Notes: a model not told the origin generated them from the letters alone. A DNA stretch of 54,880 nucleotides from Bacteroidales bacterium (GCA_029218405.1 JAQXRG010000070.1:1-54880); one strand, 5' to 3'. Shown: positions 1 to 7,294, numbered from the stretch's first letter. Made by a program: numbers and translations.

Positions 1-141
1 GAAGGACGGGCCGAAGGGCTCGCCAAAGGAAGGGCGGAAGGCATCCTGCTCACAGCCAAGAACCTCAAATCCATGGGTCTCGCCACCGCCGACATCCTGC
101 GGGCCACCGGACTGACGGAACAGGAGATTGAAGCGCTCTGA
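1..141 (+). CDS. C-terminal fragment of PD-(D/E)XK nuclease / Rpn-like transposase family protein
   Basis: An open frame runs in from the left edge and ends at TGA 139-141, giving 46 residues. The fragment begins with the alternating EGRAEG/AKGRAEG pattern, then a short helical segment (LLTAKNLKSMGL) and ends in a helix-turn-helix-like TGLTEQEIEAL. This tail is typical of the Rpn/PD-(D/E)XK nuclease 'transposase' family of Bacteroidetes, whose catalytic core would lie outside the window. Such proteins are linked to recombination and mobile DNA, though many copies have unclear roles. Family assignment rests only on the tail pattern; nuclease activity cannot be judged here. Confidence 0.6.
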   Translation, partial: EGRAEGLAKGRAEGILLTAKNLKSMGLATADILRATGLTEQEIEAL

Positions 142-177
142 TGCCGGAGACCTGGCAGCACGACAGCACAGAAACGC

Positions 178-345
178 TGAGCCACGGCCCCCAAACCCGT
201 AAACGGAACCGCAGGGCCGCGATAACACAGAACCGCAAAACCGCGATAATTCGGAACCGCAGGGCCACGGAAACCCGAAAATCAGCAACCGCAGGGTCCA
301 AACCAGGAAACTCAGCAACGCGATAATACGGAACCACAGGGCCAC
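178..345. repeat. degenerate tandem repeat around 'GAACCGCAGGGCC'
   Basis: The stretch after the nuclease tail repeats GAACCGCAGGGCC or close variants (GAACCGCAAAACC, CAACCGCAGGGTCC, GAACCACAGGGCC), often followed by CGATAA, about every 25-30 bp. I see no convincing gene from 142 to 456. A second small repeat, variants of CTCGCTCACCCGACCGGCAC, sits at about 411-465 next to the following broken gene. Confidence 0.5.
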
Positions 346-456
346 GATACGGAGAAAGCTCCCTTCAAGGAATTTCCCCGCATCGTGGCTTTCTGCATCC
401 CCGACCGGCACCTCGTTCACCCGACAGGCGCCCCGCTCACCCGACCGGCACCTCGC

Positions 457-731
457 TCACCCGTCCGCATCCAGCTCCTCCAGCAGACGATGGCAGAAGG
501 CCGCATAGTAAGCGTCCACCCGCTCCTGGGACAGATGGGCGCACACCTTACGGAGCACAACCAGGTACGACCACTCGTGCTTCACTTGCCACAAACAATC
601 TTCGAGAAATTCGACTGGGAGCCCGCACATGCGTACAGGTCCTTCCTGCGCAGGCCGCGCACCGTGCGCAAGGCCTCATCGGCGGCCTGACGGATGACCC
701 GGCCCACCAACGGATGATAAATGTTTTCCAT
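457..731 (-). pseudogene. small Bacteroidales protein of unknown function, broken by a 2-bp insertion
   Basis: From ATG at 731 the minus-strand frame reads MENIYHPLVGRVIRQAADEA and on through LRRKDLYAC. It then switches to a second frame that continues as GLPVEFLEDCLWQVKHEW and on through VLRKVCAHL to TGA at 457-459. Removing one TG from the GCATGTGCGGG near 625-630 would join the two parts into a single protein of about 90 residues. Without that change the first frame stops soon after. An ATG at 630 could start the second half alone (57 residues). Both halves have plausible composition and codon use, so a frameshifted real gene fits better than chance. I do not recognise the family. Confidence 0.5.
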
Positions 732-829
732 ATCCTCTAAATTCGGTTAATCATTCTGTTTTCTTCTTAAATCCTACCACATTCCATGGACTGTGGTAAA
801 CCGTTCGCCGCCTGTTGCAGCGTCCGGAA

Positions 830-837
830 CAAAGATA
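830..837 (-). promoter_or_regulatory. Bacteroides-type -7 element (TATCTTTG, minus strand)
   Basis: CAAAGATA on the plus strand reads TATCTTTG on the minus strand, matching TAnnTTTG. It would drive the broken small gene starting at 731 with a leader of roughly 90 nt. That leader holds a small inverted repeat (ACCACA...TGTGGT, about 777-798) around the palindrome TCCATGGA. Confidence 0.4.
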
Positions 838-890
838 TAACTTGCGGTCGAAATCACCAAATTATTAATCTTCTAAAACCATCTGACATC

Positions 891-2054
891 ATGAAATGGT
901 TCAAGCATTACACCAACATGGGGAATGACCCCCGTTACTCACTGCTCAACGAACAGCTCGGCCCGCGTGGCGTCGGCCTCTACTGGCTCATCATGGAGCA
1001 GCTCCACCTGCAGGAAAGGCGTGCCTGCTACCGCAAGGAACTGGTACGGTCGTTTGTCTCGCTCCGCATCACCCGAAACTTCATCCGGAAGGTCATCGAC
1101 GACTACGGACTCTTCGTCACCGACCGCAACGGCTTCCTCCGTCCGGCTGCCACCCCCATCGTCAACCCGCCCTTAGAAACCCATCCGGCCATCGAGGGGG
1201 AAGCACACCCGGCCCCCTACAAGAATGCCCCGCAACCGGGCGAGGGGAAGGCCGTGGCAAAGCCGGGCGATAGAAAGGCTGTGGAAGAACCGGGCGATGA
1301 AAGGGCTGTGACAGGGCCGCGTGATGGCCGGGCGACGGCCACTTCGTCTTCACATGGATTTAACACTCCCAACGCGCACGCGTATATAGATACAGAAAGA
1401 GAGTTAGAGAGAGAAGAAGAAAGAAAAGAAGAAACCAACAACGACCAGGGAGAAGAAGATGGCTACAACGGCCGGGGCGAGGGAACCGGCTACAGCGACC
1501 GAAGCGAAGGAACCGACAACAACGGCCGAAGCGAAGAAGACAGTTACAACGACAACGCACGCGAGGTCTTCGACGAGCTGTTCCGCCACGAACCCTGGCA
1601 TCCCTACGTGACCACCCTCTTCGGCGACCGCTCCGTGTGGCGCGAGAGTGTGCTCCTGCAGTCGCCCTACCGCGACCGGCTGCGCCGCTACTGGCCCATC
1701 GCCGTCTTCGAGTTCGCCAAACACATCGCCGCCCTCGACACCGGCACACGCATCGCCTCCGTCAGCGAGGCGCGCCACTACTTCGCCAACTTCGTGCGGG
1801 AGCACCTGCCCTGCGGACGCGAGCTGCGGCTGCGGCTCGACAGCATTGAGGAAAGCCGAAAGGAAACCCGCCCCTCGGTCTTCCAACGGCTCGCCCCTAC
1901 CGGCTACAGCGAGTTCCCACCGTCCGAAAGCAACAGCCAGTTCCCAGTGTCCGAAAGCTACAGCCAGTCCCCAGTGTCCGAAAAGAACGTCGAGTCCCAA
2001 GAGACCGGCAGCGAAAGCCTTCCCCAACCTGACCCCATTGCCGAACGCGTATGA
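891..2054 (+). CDS. DUF4373-type replication-initiation-like protein
   Basis: Starting at the ATG that gives MKWFKHYTNMGNDPRYSLLN, the protein is 387 residues; the open frame extends 35 codons further upstream, but those residues look random. Residues about 1-90 match the DUF4373/Lin1244-type N-terminal domain found in phage and plasmid replication proteins of Bacteroidetes (GxRGVGLYWLIMEQL core), a winged-helix-like DNA-binding fold. The middle is low complexity: PGD/GxKAV repeats, then an acidic ERELEREEERKEE run and GYNGRGEG/GYSDRSEG repeats. A second conserved block follows (FDELFRHEPWHPYV to FVREHLPCG). The C-terminus carries three 9-residue repeats like SQFPVSESY. Its stop overlaps the next start (ATGA), so it is probably translated together with the primase. 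DNA binding is inferred from the family. Confidence 0.7.
   Translation: MKWFKHYTNMGNDPRYSLLNEQLGPRGVGLYWLIMEQLHLQERRACYRKELVRSFVSLRITRNFIRKVIDDYGLFVTDRNGFLRPAATPIVNPPLETHPAIEGEAHPAPYKNAPQPGEGKAVAKPGDRKAVEEPGDERAVTGPRDGRATATSSSHGFNTPNAHAYIDTERELEREEERKEETNNDQGEEDGYNGRGEGTGYSDRSEGTDNNGRSEEDSYNDNAREVFDELFRHEPWHPYVTTLFGDRSVWRESVLLQSPYRDRLRRYWPIAVFEFAKHIAALDTGTRIASVSEARHYFANFVREHLPCGRELRLRLDSIEESRKETRPSVFQRLAPTGYSEFPPSESNSQFPVSESYSQSPVSEKNVESQETGSESLPQPDPIAERV
1449..1990 (+). repeat. in-frame coding minisatellites inside the DUF4373 gene
   Basis: Two blocks of coding tandem repeats keep the frame open. At about 1460-1550 variants of GGCTACAACGGCCGGGGCGA encode GYNGRGEGTG-like units. At about 1908-1988 three 27-bp units encode S(E/Q)(F/S)P(P/V)SES(N/Y). 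Unit lengths are multiples of three, as expected if copy number varies without frameshifts. Confidence 0.6.
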
Positions 2055-4057
2055 GAGACTTCAGCCACTTCAACATCGACCTCCGCGGACACACCAGCGG
2101 ACGGATCAAGACCCTCTGCCCCTGGTGCTCCGAACAGCGCAGGGACAAGAAGGACCGGTGCCTGAGCGTGAACATCGACAAGGGCCTCTACAAGTGCCAC
2201 CACTGCGGCGCCGCCGGCATCGTGCCCGACATGGCCGAGGAACGCCGCCGACAGCAGGAATGGGAACGGCGCAAACGACAGCTCGAGGAGCAGCGGCGCA
2301 AAGGGAGCGCGGCAGGACGCTTCCGCAGGCCCGAATGGCGGCCCGAGTTCCTCACCCTTGCCCCCGAGGCAGAGGACTACCTCGTCCGCCAGCGGGGCAT
2401 CAGCCGGCGCACGCTCCTCGCCGCCAAGGTCACCGCACAGCCTGTCCACCTGCCCTCCTCGCCCGAGGGACAGGACGAGCTGGCCATCGGCTTCAACTAC
2501 TTCGAGCAGGGGCAGCTGGTCAACACCAAGTTCCGGACCCTCGACAAGCGCTTCGCCCTCGTGCCCGGTGCCGAGCTCATCCCCTACCACATCGACAGCC
2601 TCTTCGGCGCGACGGTGTGCTACATCACCGAGGGCGAGATCGACGCCCTCACCCTCCTGCACTGCGGCTACGAAGCCGTGACCAGCGTCCCCGCGGGCGG
2701 AGGGGCGAAGACGGACTGGATGGACCGCTTCGTGGAGACGCACTTCGAGGACAAGCAGACGGTGGTGCTCTGCATGGACGCCGACGAAGTGGGCGGCAAG
2801 CTCACCGCCGAGCTGGCCAGACGGCTCGGGGCCGAACGCTGCCGGCTGGTGCGCTGGGAGGCGGGCTGCAAGGACGCCAACGACGTGCTGACGCGCTACG
2901 GCGAGGAGGCGGTGCGCCGCTGCGTGGAGGCCGCCCAGGACCTGCCCCTCGACGGCATCTTCACCGCGGGCGACCTGACCGACGAGCTGCACACGCTCTA
3001 CCTCAACGGCATGGGACGCGGCGCGGACACGGGCTGGACGGACTTCGACCGACTCGTGTCGTTCGAGCCCGGACGCTTCGCCGTGGTGACCGGCCGCCCG
3101 GGCGAGGGCAAGAGCGAGTGGATAGACGAGCTGTGCCTGCGCCTCTGCCTGCGCCACGAATGGAGAGTGGCCTACTTCTCGCCCGAGAACATGCCCATCG
3201 TGCTCCACCTGCGCAAGCTGGCGGAGAAAATCACGGGGGTGCCCTTCGCCCCCGCCGGACGGATGGACGAGGCGCTCTTCGGCCGGGTGCGCGACTGGTT
3301 GGCGACGAACGTGAGCCACATCCTGCCGGCCGACGATGACTACACGCTCGACACCCTCCTGCACAAGGCGGCGCAGCTCGTGGCGCGCAGGGGCATCCGC
3401 ATCCTGGTGTGCGACCCGCTGAACCGCATCGAGCAGCGCATGGAGGCGGGACAGACGGAGCTGCAGTACCTCTCCAGCGTGCTCAACCGACTGGTGCGCT
3501 TCGCGCAGCAGCACCGGGTGCTGGTCATCCTCGTGGCCCATCCGCGAAAGGTGAACCGCAACAACCTGGACGGGCGGCGGCGACGGGTGGAGATGAACGA
3601 CATCAACGGCAGCGCGGACTTCGGCAACAAGGCGGACTATTGCTTCGTGGTGGACCGCGACGACGAACGGCAGTGCACGCACTTGTTCGTGGACAAGGTG
3701 CGCTTCAAGTACCTCGGCGACCGGGGGGAGGCCACGTTCCACTACGATGTCCGCTCGGGGCGCTTCCTGACGTGCGGCTTCCAGAAGGTGTACAACACGC
3801 AGTTGGGGGAGGTGAAGATGGAGCAGAAGGTGGACTGGCGGTGGTTCAACACGGTGTGGATAGACACGCACACGCTGACGGGAACGGATGGGGAGGAACG
3901 GCCGGTCCCGAGAGCTTCCGCCTCCGTCCGGCCGGAAAAGACGACCGCCTCAGGGAACGCTCCAAGCCCGGGAGCTTCCGCCTCCGTCCGGCCGGAGAAC
4001 GCGCCACCGGAAGGGAGGACAACGGCGGGAACAACGGGGGAAAGGAGGGACGCATGA
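2051..4057 (+). CDS. Toprim primase / RecA-like DnaB-type helicase fusion
   Basis: A 668-residue protein with the layout of a T7 gp4-like primase-helicase. A zinc-binding module comes first (CPWC at 23-26, KCHHC at 48-52). The Toprim domain follows (YITEGEIDAL about 191-200, with E194; acidic pair DAD at 243-245). A RecA/DnaB-type ATPase is last (Walker A GRPGEGKS at 348-355; Walker B ILVCD at 451-455; VLVILVAHPRK motif). It should prime and unwind DNA for an element's replication. The last ~60 residues are low complexity and repeat ASASVRPE twice. ATG overlaps the previous stop, and its own stop overlaps the next gene's ATG, so the three genes form a tight operon. Function is by family motifs; the helicase class is confident, the host element is not. 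Confidence 0.85.
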   Translation: MRDFSHFNIDLRGHTSGRIKTLCPWCSEQRRDKKDRCLSVNIDKGLYKCHHCGAAGIVPDMAEERRRQQEWERRKRQLEEQRRKGSAAGRFRRPEWRPEFLTLAPEAEDYLVRQRGISRRTLLAAKVTAQPVHLPSSPEGQDELAIGFNYFEQGQLVNTKFRTLDKRFALVPGAELIPYHIDSLFGATVCYITEGEIDALTLLHCGYEAVTSVPAGGGAKTDWMDRFVETHFEDKQTVVLCMDADEVGGKLTAELARRLGAERCRLVRWEAGCKDANDVLTRYGEEAVRRCVEAAQDLPLDGIFTAGDLTDELHTLYLNGMGRGADTGWTDFDRLVSFEPGRFAVVTGRPGEGKSEWIDELCLRLCLRHEWRVAYFSPENMPIVLHLRKLAEKITGVPFAPAGRMDEALFGRVRDWLATNVSHILPADDDYTLDTLLHKAAQLVARRGIRILVCDPLNRIEQRMEAGQTELQYLSSVLNRLVRFAQQHRVLVILVAHPRKVNRNNLDGRRRRVEMNDINGSADFGNKADYCFVVDRDDERQCTHLFVDKVRFKYLGDRGEATFHYDVRSGRFLTCGFQKVYNTQLGEVKMEQKVDWRWFNTVWIDTHTLTGTDGEERPVPRASASVRPEKTTASGNAPSPGASASVRPENAPPEGRTTAGTTGERRDA

Positions 4058-4251
4058 AACGGACGGCCCTGGCCCTGTTGTACTTCCCCGACGCCACGCC
4101 CCGAAACGCGCGGAGGAGGCTCACGGAATGGATCCACCACTGCCCGGAACTCTACGCGCTGCTCACCAAGGGAGGCCGGAAATTCGACGGACGGCAGGAA
4201 CTGACTGCACGGGAAGTACGTCTCATCCAGCAATACCTCGGAGAGCCGTAA
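4054..4251 (+). CDS. DUF4248 domain-containing protein
   Basis: A 65-residue protein beginning MKRTALALLYFPDATPRNAR and ending VRLIQQYLGEP. The pattern of LYFPDATP-A-RRLTEWI-CPEL near the start and REVRLI-YLGEP at the end is that of the Bacteroidales-specific DUF4248 family, small predicted helical DNA-binding-like proteins without a known job. It overlaps the primase stop by four bases (ATGA), so it is translationally coupled. DUF4248 genes commonly sit between a primase-type gene and a HU-like gene in this phylum, as here. The role is unknown; a wHTH-like adaptor for replication is only a guess. Confidence 0.75.
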   Translation: MKRTALALLYFPDATPRNARRRLTEWIHHCPELYALLTKGGRKFDGRQELTAREVRLIQQYLGEP

Positions 4252-4332
4252 GGAACGGGCCGGAAACCCTGTCCTTCCACCGCCAGGACGGGCGGACCCG
4301 TCCCCCGACAATGCCTGTCCTGACGGTGGGAC

Positions 4333-4365
4333 AATGCCCATGCTGAGGGTGCCAGCATGGGCATT
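4333..4365. repeat. perfect 13-bp hairpin with an extra dispersed arm
   Basis: AATGCCCATGCTG (4333-4345) and its exact complement CAGCATGGGCATT (4353-4365) flank a 7-nt loop. A third copy of the arm, AATGCCCATGCTG, lies at 4402-4414. There is no T-run, so a classic terminator is not shown. The gap 4252-4540 holds no gene otherwise. Confidence 0.6.
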
Positions 4366-4479
4366 CACACGTCCTCACTTCGGGCAGGCTGGCCTCCTGA
4401 GAATGCCCATGCTGGGAAGGTTGCGGCAGAGGTGGCCGGAAGTGACCCAAAGCAGCCGTCGCACCGCGACGGGGTGACG

Positions 4480-4487
4480 TATCTTTG
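4480..4487 (+). promoter_or_regulatory. -7 promoter element TATCTTTG for the HU-HIG gene
   Basis: TATCTTTG matches the Bacteroidetes TAnnTTTG element and lies 53 bp before the HU-HIG start codon. A -33 TTTG box is not obvious. It suggests HU-HIG, smalltalk and amidase can be transcribed apart from the primase genes. Confidence 0.6.
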
Positions 4488-4540
4488 CACCGTGAGAGAT
4501 CATTAACTGCTATCATTCATCCTAATACTGACTTGAAGAC

Positions 4541-5026
4541 ATGCCAAAAGCTTACAAAGTGACCAAGCGCACCGTGATGTTCGACAAGGAGAACCCACGG
4601 GAAGTGTACACCGTTCTGCCGGTGACGTACGGCACGCTGACGACTGACGACGTGGCGCAGCAGATTGCCGCCGAGTCGTCGGCCACGCCGGGCGACGTGA
4701 AGAACGTGCTGGACCGCTACGCGTACTATGTGAAGGAGAACCTGAAGAAGGGTTATGCCATCCAGCTCTTAGGATTCGGGGTGCTGAACATCCGGTTCCT
4801 GCGGGGAAAGGCGGTGGACAACGCGGACAAGGCGAACGCCTCGCTCATCCGGGGGCTGGTGCCGGGCTTCTCGCCGTCGTTCACGATGGTGAACGGGACG
4901 CGCAAGTATGACTTGCTGCCGGACAAGATCCAGCTGGTGAAGTTCAACGGTTCGCTGCCGGGAGATGGGGAGGGTTCTTCGGAACCCTCGGACCCGAGTG
5001 AGGAACCGACGGATCCGATTGTCTGA
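4541..5026 (+). CDS. HU-family (HU-HIG type) DNA-binding protein
   Basis: A 161-residue protein starting MPKAYKVTKRTVMFDKENPR. The HU-HIG layout is visible: an N-terminal strand region with TYGTLTTDDVAQQIAAESS, the helical DVKNVLDRYAYYVKENLKKG segment, and the IQLLGFGVLNIRF strand. These are the Bacteroidales variant of the HU/IHF fold. The last ~25 residues are acidic and Pro/Ser-rich (GEGSSEPSDPSEEP), a flexible tail often seen in this family. It probably bends or coats DNA. Placement after the primase and DUF4248 and before smalltalk and the amidase is the standard order of this cassette. Its target DNA is not known. Confidence 0.8.
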   Translation: MPKAYKVTKRTVMFDKENPREVYTVLPVTYGTLTTDDVAQQIAAESSATPGDVKNVLDRYAYYVKENLKKGYAIQLLGFGVLNIRFLRGKAVDNADKANASLIRGLVPGFSPSFTMVNGTRKYDLLPDKIQLVKFNGSLPGDGEGSSEPSDPSEEPTDPIV

Positions 5027-5075
5027 GGGGGAGCGATTCGGCCCGGCCTCTCCTGAATGGGGTGTCCGGTCCGAA

Positions 5076-5163
5076 CCGGGGTTTTCGATCCATCGGGTTT
5101 TTCGATCCAACCGGGGTTTTCGATTCATCGGGTTTTTCGATCCACCCGGGGTTTTCGATCCAC
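5076..5163. repeat. 2.5 copies of a 35-bp tandem repeat
   Basis: Alternating 18- and 17-bp half units (CCGGGGTTTTCGATCCAT and CGGGTTTTTCGATCCAA with variants) run head to tail directly downstream of the HU-HIG gene. It may be non-coding, and is part of the 5027-5565 gene-free stretch. Confidence 0.65.
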
Positions 5164-5168
5164 CCCGT

Positions 5169-5227
5169 CCCCTCCTTCGCCAAGGAGGGGTCCTTCCCCT
5201 CCCAAACCCTCCCCTTCCTGGGGAGGG
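5169..5227. repeat. two adjacent GC-rich hairpins (REP-like)
   Basis: Hairpin one pairs CCCCTCCTT (5169-5177) with AAGGAGGGG (5182-5190) around a 4-nt loop. Hairpin two pairs CCCTCCCC (5207-5214) with GGGGAGGG (5220-5227) around TTCCT. Similar CCTCCCC/GGGGAGGG hairpins are dispersed in some Bacteroidetes genomes, so this may be a REP-like element and could also end transcription from the HU-HIG gene. Confidence 0.5.
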
Positions 5228-5378
5228 CTTAACTGGGACAAGCCCAGCTTTTTCTGGTAAGGGCAGCGAAGCTTTCGCCCTAAAGGGCTGCCCTTGCTCA
5301 CTACGCAGCAGAGCTGCGATTTGTTCCATTGGGGCTGGCTGGGCTGACGTGGATGAGGTGGCTGCCGGAGATTCCCTC

Positions 5379-5489
5379 GGATGACTGCGATGGAACTGCT
5401 GTCGGCGGTCCTTTCGGATGGCTGCGATGGAACTGCTGCCGGCGATCCTTTCGGATGGCTGCGATGGGACTGCTGCCGACGGTCCGCCC
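5379..5489. repeat. three tandem 37-bp repeats
   Basis: Three consecutive 37-bp units begin GGATGACTGCGATGGAACTG, GGATGGCTGCGATGGAACTG and GGATGGCTGCGATGGGACTG, differing at a few positions. They are followed at about 5531-5557 by an AT-rich run of ATTATTCATT repeats just before the smalltalk start. No gene is apparent from 5027 to 5565. Confidence 0.7.
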
Positions 5490-5565
5490 GGGGAGGTCGG
5501 GAGGGGTTCCTGATTGATTGTTGACGATTCATCATTATTCATTATTCATTATTCATTTAAAAATT

Positions 5566-5673
5566 ATGAGTAAACTGACTGCTGACCATTGGCGGACGAT
5601 TATCAACGCCATTTGTACTATCCTGACGACTGTGATCGCAGGCATCACCATGACTTCGTGCATCATGCTTTAG
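5566..5673 (+). CDS. smalltalk protein (35-residue membrane peptide)
   Basis: This ORF encodes 35 residues, MSKLTADHWRTIINAICTIL followed by TTVIAGITMTSCIML. The first ~9 residues are polar (DHWR) and the rest forms one hydrophobic segment ending near a Cys, so a single membrane helix or lipoprotein-like anchor is likely. Size, the W-x2-II start, the TxxTSC end and position between a HU-HIG gene and an amidase all match the Bacteroidetes 'smalltalk' family. Its function is not established. An AT-rich leader precedes it; no strong ribosome-binding site is seen, as is usual in this phylum. A role in passing the amidase through the membrane is speculation. Confidence 0.75.
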   Translation: MSKLTADHWRTIINAICTILTTVIAGITMTSCIML

Positions 5674-5691
5674 ACGTAATTCTTCGCGGAC

Positions 5692-6204
5692 ATGATTGAC
5701 GAACAGTTTCCTATCGTTGCGGGCGGCGAGACTGCCTTCTTCGAGACGCAGCTCCTGTCCTCCGTGGAGGGCGGGACGCTGATGGCGGGACCGGACAGCG
5801 TGCGCTTCCTCGTGGTGCACTGCTCGGCCACGCGCTGCGACCGGCCTTACCCGGTGGAACGGCTGCTGGCTGACCACCGGGCGAGGGGGTTCCGCACCAT
5901 CGGCTATCATTTTTACATCCGGCGCGACGGGACGCTGACGCAGCACCGGCAGCTCCTGGAGGTGGGGGCGCACGCGCGGCCTTACAACCGGTGCTCCATC
6001 GGCATCTGCTACGAGGGGGGACTGGACCCGCTGGGCCGGCCTGCCGATACGCGCACGACGGCGCAGCGGGAACGGCTCCGTGAGCTGCTGGGCTTGCTGC
6101 GGAGGTTGTTTCCGCAGGCCGTGGTGGCGGGACACCGGGACCTGCCGGGCGCCTCGCCCAAGGCGTGCCCTTGCTTCGACGTGGGGGCGGAAGGAATTTT
6201 CTGA
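5692..6204 (+). CDS. N-acetylmuramoyl-L-alanine amidase (amidase_2 fold)
   Basis: A 170-residue protein of the T7-lysozyme/PGRP-like type-2 amidase family, which cuts the bond between MurNAc and the stem peptide. Zinc ligands are visible: His in VVHCSAT (~43), His in VAGHRD (~148), and Cys in the ACPCFDV motif (~160). FRTIGYHFYIRRDGT and NRCSIGICYEGG are the usual core strands. No signal peptide is present, so export would need a holin or other route. The start at 5692 adds ~35 residues before the domain; an ATG at 5782 would fit the family's usual N-terminus. It follows smalltalk by 18 bp and ends the cassette. Confidence 0.85.
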   Translation: MIDEQFPIVAGGETAFFETQLLSSVEGGTLMAGPDSVRFLVVHCSATRCDRPYPVERLLADHRARGFRTIGYHFYIRRDGTLTQHRQLLEVGAHARPYNRCSIGICYEGGLDPLGRPADTRTTAQRERLRELLGLLRRLFPQAVVAGHRDLPGASPKACPCFDVGAEGIF

Positions 6205-6236
6205 GAGGCCGGTGCGGAAGTCTGCGTTTTTTTAGC

Positions 6237-6244
6237 TACCTTTG
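6237..6244 (+). promoter_or_regulatory. -7 promoter element TACCTTTG for the propeller lipoprotein
   Basis: TACCTTTG fits TAnnTTTG, preceded by a T-run. It lies 28 bp before the ATG at 6272 and so supports that start over an upstream one. Confidence 0.65.
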
Positions 6245-6271
6245 CGGTTCAACCTATCAACTGTATGGACA

Positions 6272-7294
6272 ATGAAGTATGTATTCTATTTTTTAGTGGC
6301 CTTGCTCTGCAGCGCGTGCGCCTCGGAGCGGAAGGGCGAGCGGGAGAAATGGCAGCGGCAGCGGGACAACATCGTGGACGTGCGGGACAAGGTGAAGGAG
6401 ATTGACACGGGCGATATCCTGATCGGGAACTGGGCGCAACCGTATGTCTGTGGCCGGTACCTGGTGATTGCCGACGCCAAGTCGATGGACCAGCAGGTGC
6501 ACGTGTTCGACAAGCGGACGTTCCGCCATGTGGTGAGCTTCGGCGACAAGGGACAGGGACCGAAAGAGGTGACCGTGCTCGGGACGGTGGCGTGGAACGA
6601 GGAGCGGCACGACTTCTATGTGACGGACCACGGGAAGCTGGCCATCCTGCGCTACAACCTGGACAGCCTGCTGACTGACCCGCTCTACGCGCCGACCACG
6701 AAGGTCAGGCTGTCCGAGTCGGCCTTCCCCAGCGACTATGTGTATGTGAACGATACCTTGGCGTACGGCGTGGTGATCCGGCCTACCTCTGTCTCGACCT
6801 TCGACCAGACCAGCGGACGATGGAACTTGCTGACGGGGGACTTCCGGACGACGGACTATGTGCATCCGGCGGACCACAAGAAGCGGATTACACTGGCGGT
6901 CTCCCTGCCGCACCAGCGGCTGGTGGAGTGTAACCAGCGGTTCGACCTCATCAGCCTGTACAACCTGGAGGGGGAGCTGCAATGCAACGTGTATGGCCCT
7001 AACTGGAACGAAGGGGGCGACCGGGAGGAGCATTTCAGCGACGCTGACGTGTGTGGCGACAAGCTTATCGCCGCGTACGTGGGAGGCGACTGGGCGCACA
7101 ACGACGGGGCCCGCACGCTGCTGGTGTTCTCGATGCAGGGGGACTACCTGCAGACGCTGGACGTGGGCAGGCGCATCAATTTCTTCTGTTGTGACGAGGA
7201 GAACGGACGGATCATCCTGAGCATGGACGATGAGATACAGTTCGGGTACATTGACTTGCAGGAATTGACGGAAGGGAATAGGTCCCCGAAGTAG
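6272..7294 (+). CDS. 6-bladed beta-propeller lipoprotein
   Basis: From the ATG giving MKYVFYFLVALLCSAC the protein has 340 residues, with a hydrophobic signal and a lipobox (CSAC, Cys16), so it is a predicted lipoprotein. The body has repeated strand patterns such as VCGRYLVIADAKS, VHVFDKRTFRHVVSFGDKGQGPKEV and TLLVFSMQGDYLQTLDV, as in the Bacteroidales '6-bladed beta-propeller' (DUF5128/DUF4221-like) proteins. These often lie beside export or glycan-uptake genes and may bind ligands; the ligand is unknown. It is a single-gene unit with its own promoter, convergent with the AraC gene. The in-frame upstream start would place the signal sequence internally, so it is rejected. Confidence 0.75.
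   Translation: MKYVFYFLVALLCSACASERKGEREKWQRQRDNIVDVRDKVKEIDTGDILIGNWAQPYVCGRYLVIADAKSMDQQVHVFDKRTFRHVVSFGDKGQGPKEVTVLGTVAWNEERHDFYVTDHGKLAILRYNLDSLLTDPLYAPTTKVRLSESAFPSDYVYVNDTLAYGVVIRPTSVSTFDQTSGRWNLLTGDFRTTDYVHPADHKKRITLAVSLPHQRLVECNQRFDLISLYNLEGELQCNVYGPNWNEGGDREEHFSDADVCGDKLIAAYVGGDWAHNDGARTLLVFSMQGDYLQTLDVGRRINFFCCDEENGRIILSMDDEIQFGYIDLQELTEGNRSPK

Noticed and set aside
1648-3339. A 563-residue plus-strand open frame across the DUF4373 and primase genes
   Set aside because: It is a frame shadow in GC-rich DNA, dominated by Arg/Pro/Ala/Ser without domains, while the other frame holds clear Toprim and Walker motifs.
1958-3871. A 637-residue minus-strand open frame
   Set aside because: Antisense to the primase-helicase, His/Val/Ala-rich, no recognisable motif, no promoter.
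5027-5384. Open frames on both strands between HU-HIG and smalltalk
   Set aside because: They translate the tandem repeats and GC-rich hairpins into simple repeats and have no coding character.
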